Below, piece after piece: positions 7,311 to 8,127 of a DNA stretch of 8,127 nucleotides (its first letter is position 1; each line of letters starts with the position of its first letter). Position numbers and translations under genes: made by a program. The stretch spans positions 1 through 8,127 of the forward strand of contig RPQK01000328.1 of NCBI GenBank assembly GCA_003819755.1, written 5' to 3'. A model generated the notes under the pieces. That model was not told the origin of the DNA. It saw nothing but the letters and a program-made list of their open reading frames with translations, and made no database searches. The stretch comes from Acidobacteriota bacterium (GTDB lineage: Bacteria > Acidobacteriota > UBA6911 > RPQK01).

Positions 7311-7363
7311 TTGAAGGAGTCCATGGCAAATTTCGTCTTGGAGAGCATTGTGCCCCAGCGGCA

Positions 7364-8127
7364 CTAGCGCGGCCCGGCTCGCACGACCCGTCCGCGTTCC
7401 AAAACCAGCCGGTGAGACACGCACTCCGGGATTTCTTCCGGGCGATGAGTGACGTAGATGAGCGAAACCGACGGGTCGGCACACACGTGATCAACGAGCT
7501 CCAGGAACCTCGCGCGGCAAGACGGATCGAGCCCCTGGCATGGTTCGTCCAGCACCAGGAGCGACGGATTTCTGACCAGCGCCCGGGCGAGTAAGACCAG
7601 TCTTGCCTGTCCGGTCGAAATGCTCAGAATCCGGCGATCATGCAGATCGGCAACCCCCAGCGTCTCCATCCGGGCCAGCGCCCGATCGACCTGTTCGGGT
7701 GTGCATCGGCGGTACAGCCCGATCGAATCATGAAAGCCCGAGCAGACGACTTCGAGGCAGCTGATATCCGCCTGGTACAAGAGGTGAAGCTCGGGGGAGA
7801 CAAAGCCGATGCGACGCTTGATCTCCCAAATCGTGTCTCCTGAACCGCGGCGCCTGCCGAACACCCAGACAGGGTTTGAGTAGACTTGCGGATTGTCTGC
7901 CAGGATCAGGCTCAGCAGCGTCGATTTGCCGGCGCCGTTATGACCCAACAGCGCCCATCTCTCTCCCGCCCGGATGGTCCATGAGACGCTGTCGAGGGGA
8001 CGAACCTCTCCGTACTCGACAGTGACGCCGCGCATCTCGACCAACGGAGGGCCGCCGGTGTCCCCTTCCGGCAGGGCGGGCACGGAGTGTCGCCGCTCGC
8101 CCCCGCTCGCCGGGGCTGCCTGGATAT
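7364..8127 (-). CDS. ModF/PhrA-like ABC ATPase, C-terminal ABC domain, 5'-truncated by the window edge
   Basis: An ATP-binding-cassette protein of the ModF/PhrA type, which in its usual form carries two tandem ABC domains and is associated with molybdate uptake genes by name; its real role is poorly settled. From a GTG at 8083 there are 239 residues, but the frame has no stop from there to base 8127, so this is probably the second ABC domain and the linker of a longer protein. Numbering from that GTG: A-loop Y24, Walker A GHNGAGKST (47-55), Q-loop region FVSPELH (94-100) lacking the usual Gln, signature STGQ (156-159) in place of SGGQ, Walker B LLVLDEP (175-181), D-loop GLD (184-186) and switch His H213 (YVTH). 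FVSPELH, DEPCQGLD and YVTHRPEEIP are typical of ModF. There are no membrane segments. It is convergent with the nuclease-helicase gene. Confidence 0.85.
   Translation of the reverse strand, partial: IQAAPASGGERRHSVPALPEGDTGGPPLVEMRGVTVEYGEVRPLDSVSWTIRAGERWALLGHNGAGKSTLLSLILADNPQVYSNPVWVFGRRRGSGDTIWEIKRRIGFVSPELHLLYQADISCLEVVCSGFHDSIGLYRRCTPEQVDRALARMETLGVADLHDRRILSISTGQARLVLLARALVRNPSLLVLDEPCQGLDPSCRARFLELVDHVCADPSVSLIYVTHRPEEIPECVSHRLVLERGRVVRAGPR

Noticed and set aside
7323..7367. A 14-codon plus-strand reading frame (MANFVLESIVPQRH) preceded by AAGGAG, right after the palindromic repeat.
   Set aside because: The spacing to the ATG is only 3 nt, the peptide has no recognisable feature, and its stop overlaps the stop of the convergent ABC gene. 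Too short to support without expression data.

Overview
The window looks like chromosomal DNA from a G+C-rich, environmental Gram-negative-type bacterium. An Acidobacteriota (Bryobacter/Solibacter-like) or related Planctomycetota/Verrucomicrobiota origin fits best. The hints are a Tat-signal Gfo/Idh/MocA oxidoreductase, intergenic 9-nt ACCTGAAGG-type repeats, and an endonuclease Q-helicase fusion. This assignment is inference from gene style; there is no rRNA or other phylogenetic marker here.

Layout: (1) 1-1692 (+) is the 3' part of a CPA2 cation:proton antiporter with TrkA-N and TrkA-C regulatory domains; its start lies upstream of the window. (2) 1826-3145 (+) is a complete Tat-signal Gfo/Idh/MocA oxidoreductase with an extended -10 promoter candidate and a strong Shine-Dalgarno sequence. 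(3) 3146-3385 is non-coding and holds a long hairpin made of two opposed 9-nt tandem repeats. (4) 3386-3832 (+) is a small protein with an N-terminal helical segment, an acidic linker and a C-terminal zinc ribbon, function unknown. (5) 3902-7147 (+) is a 1081-residue fusion of an endonuclease Q-like PHP nuclease to a complete UvrD/Rep-type SF1A helicase, ending in a candidate beta-clamp-binding peptide QLRLF. (6) 7148-7363 is a convergent intergenic region with a nested palindromic repeat containing four GAGTNACTC cores. (7) 7364-8127 (-) is the C-terminal ABC domain of a ModF/PhrA-like ATPase whose reading frame stays open to the window edge.

The genes do not form one pathway. The antiporter (ion and pH homeostasis), the oxidoreductase (probably sugar or polyol metabolism) and the ModF-like ATPase look like ordinary genome content. 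The zinc-ribbon gene and the nuclease-helicase lie in the same direction 69 bp apart and may be functionally linked. The most notable object is the nuclease-helicase fusion. By family knowledge it would nick beside deaminated bases and then unwind from the nick, and its C-terminal tail suggests recruitment to the sliding clamp. That would be a single-polypeptide repair machine paralleling the archaeal EndoQ-PCNA partnership.
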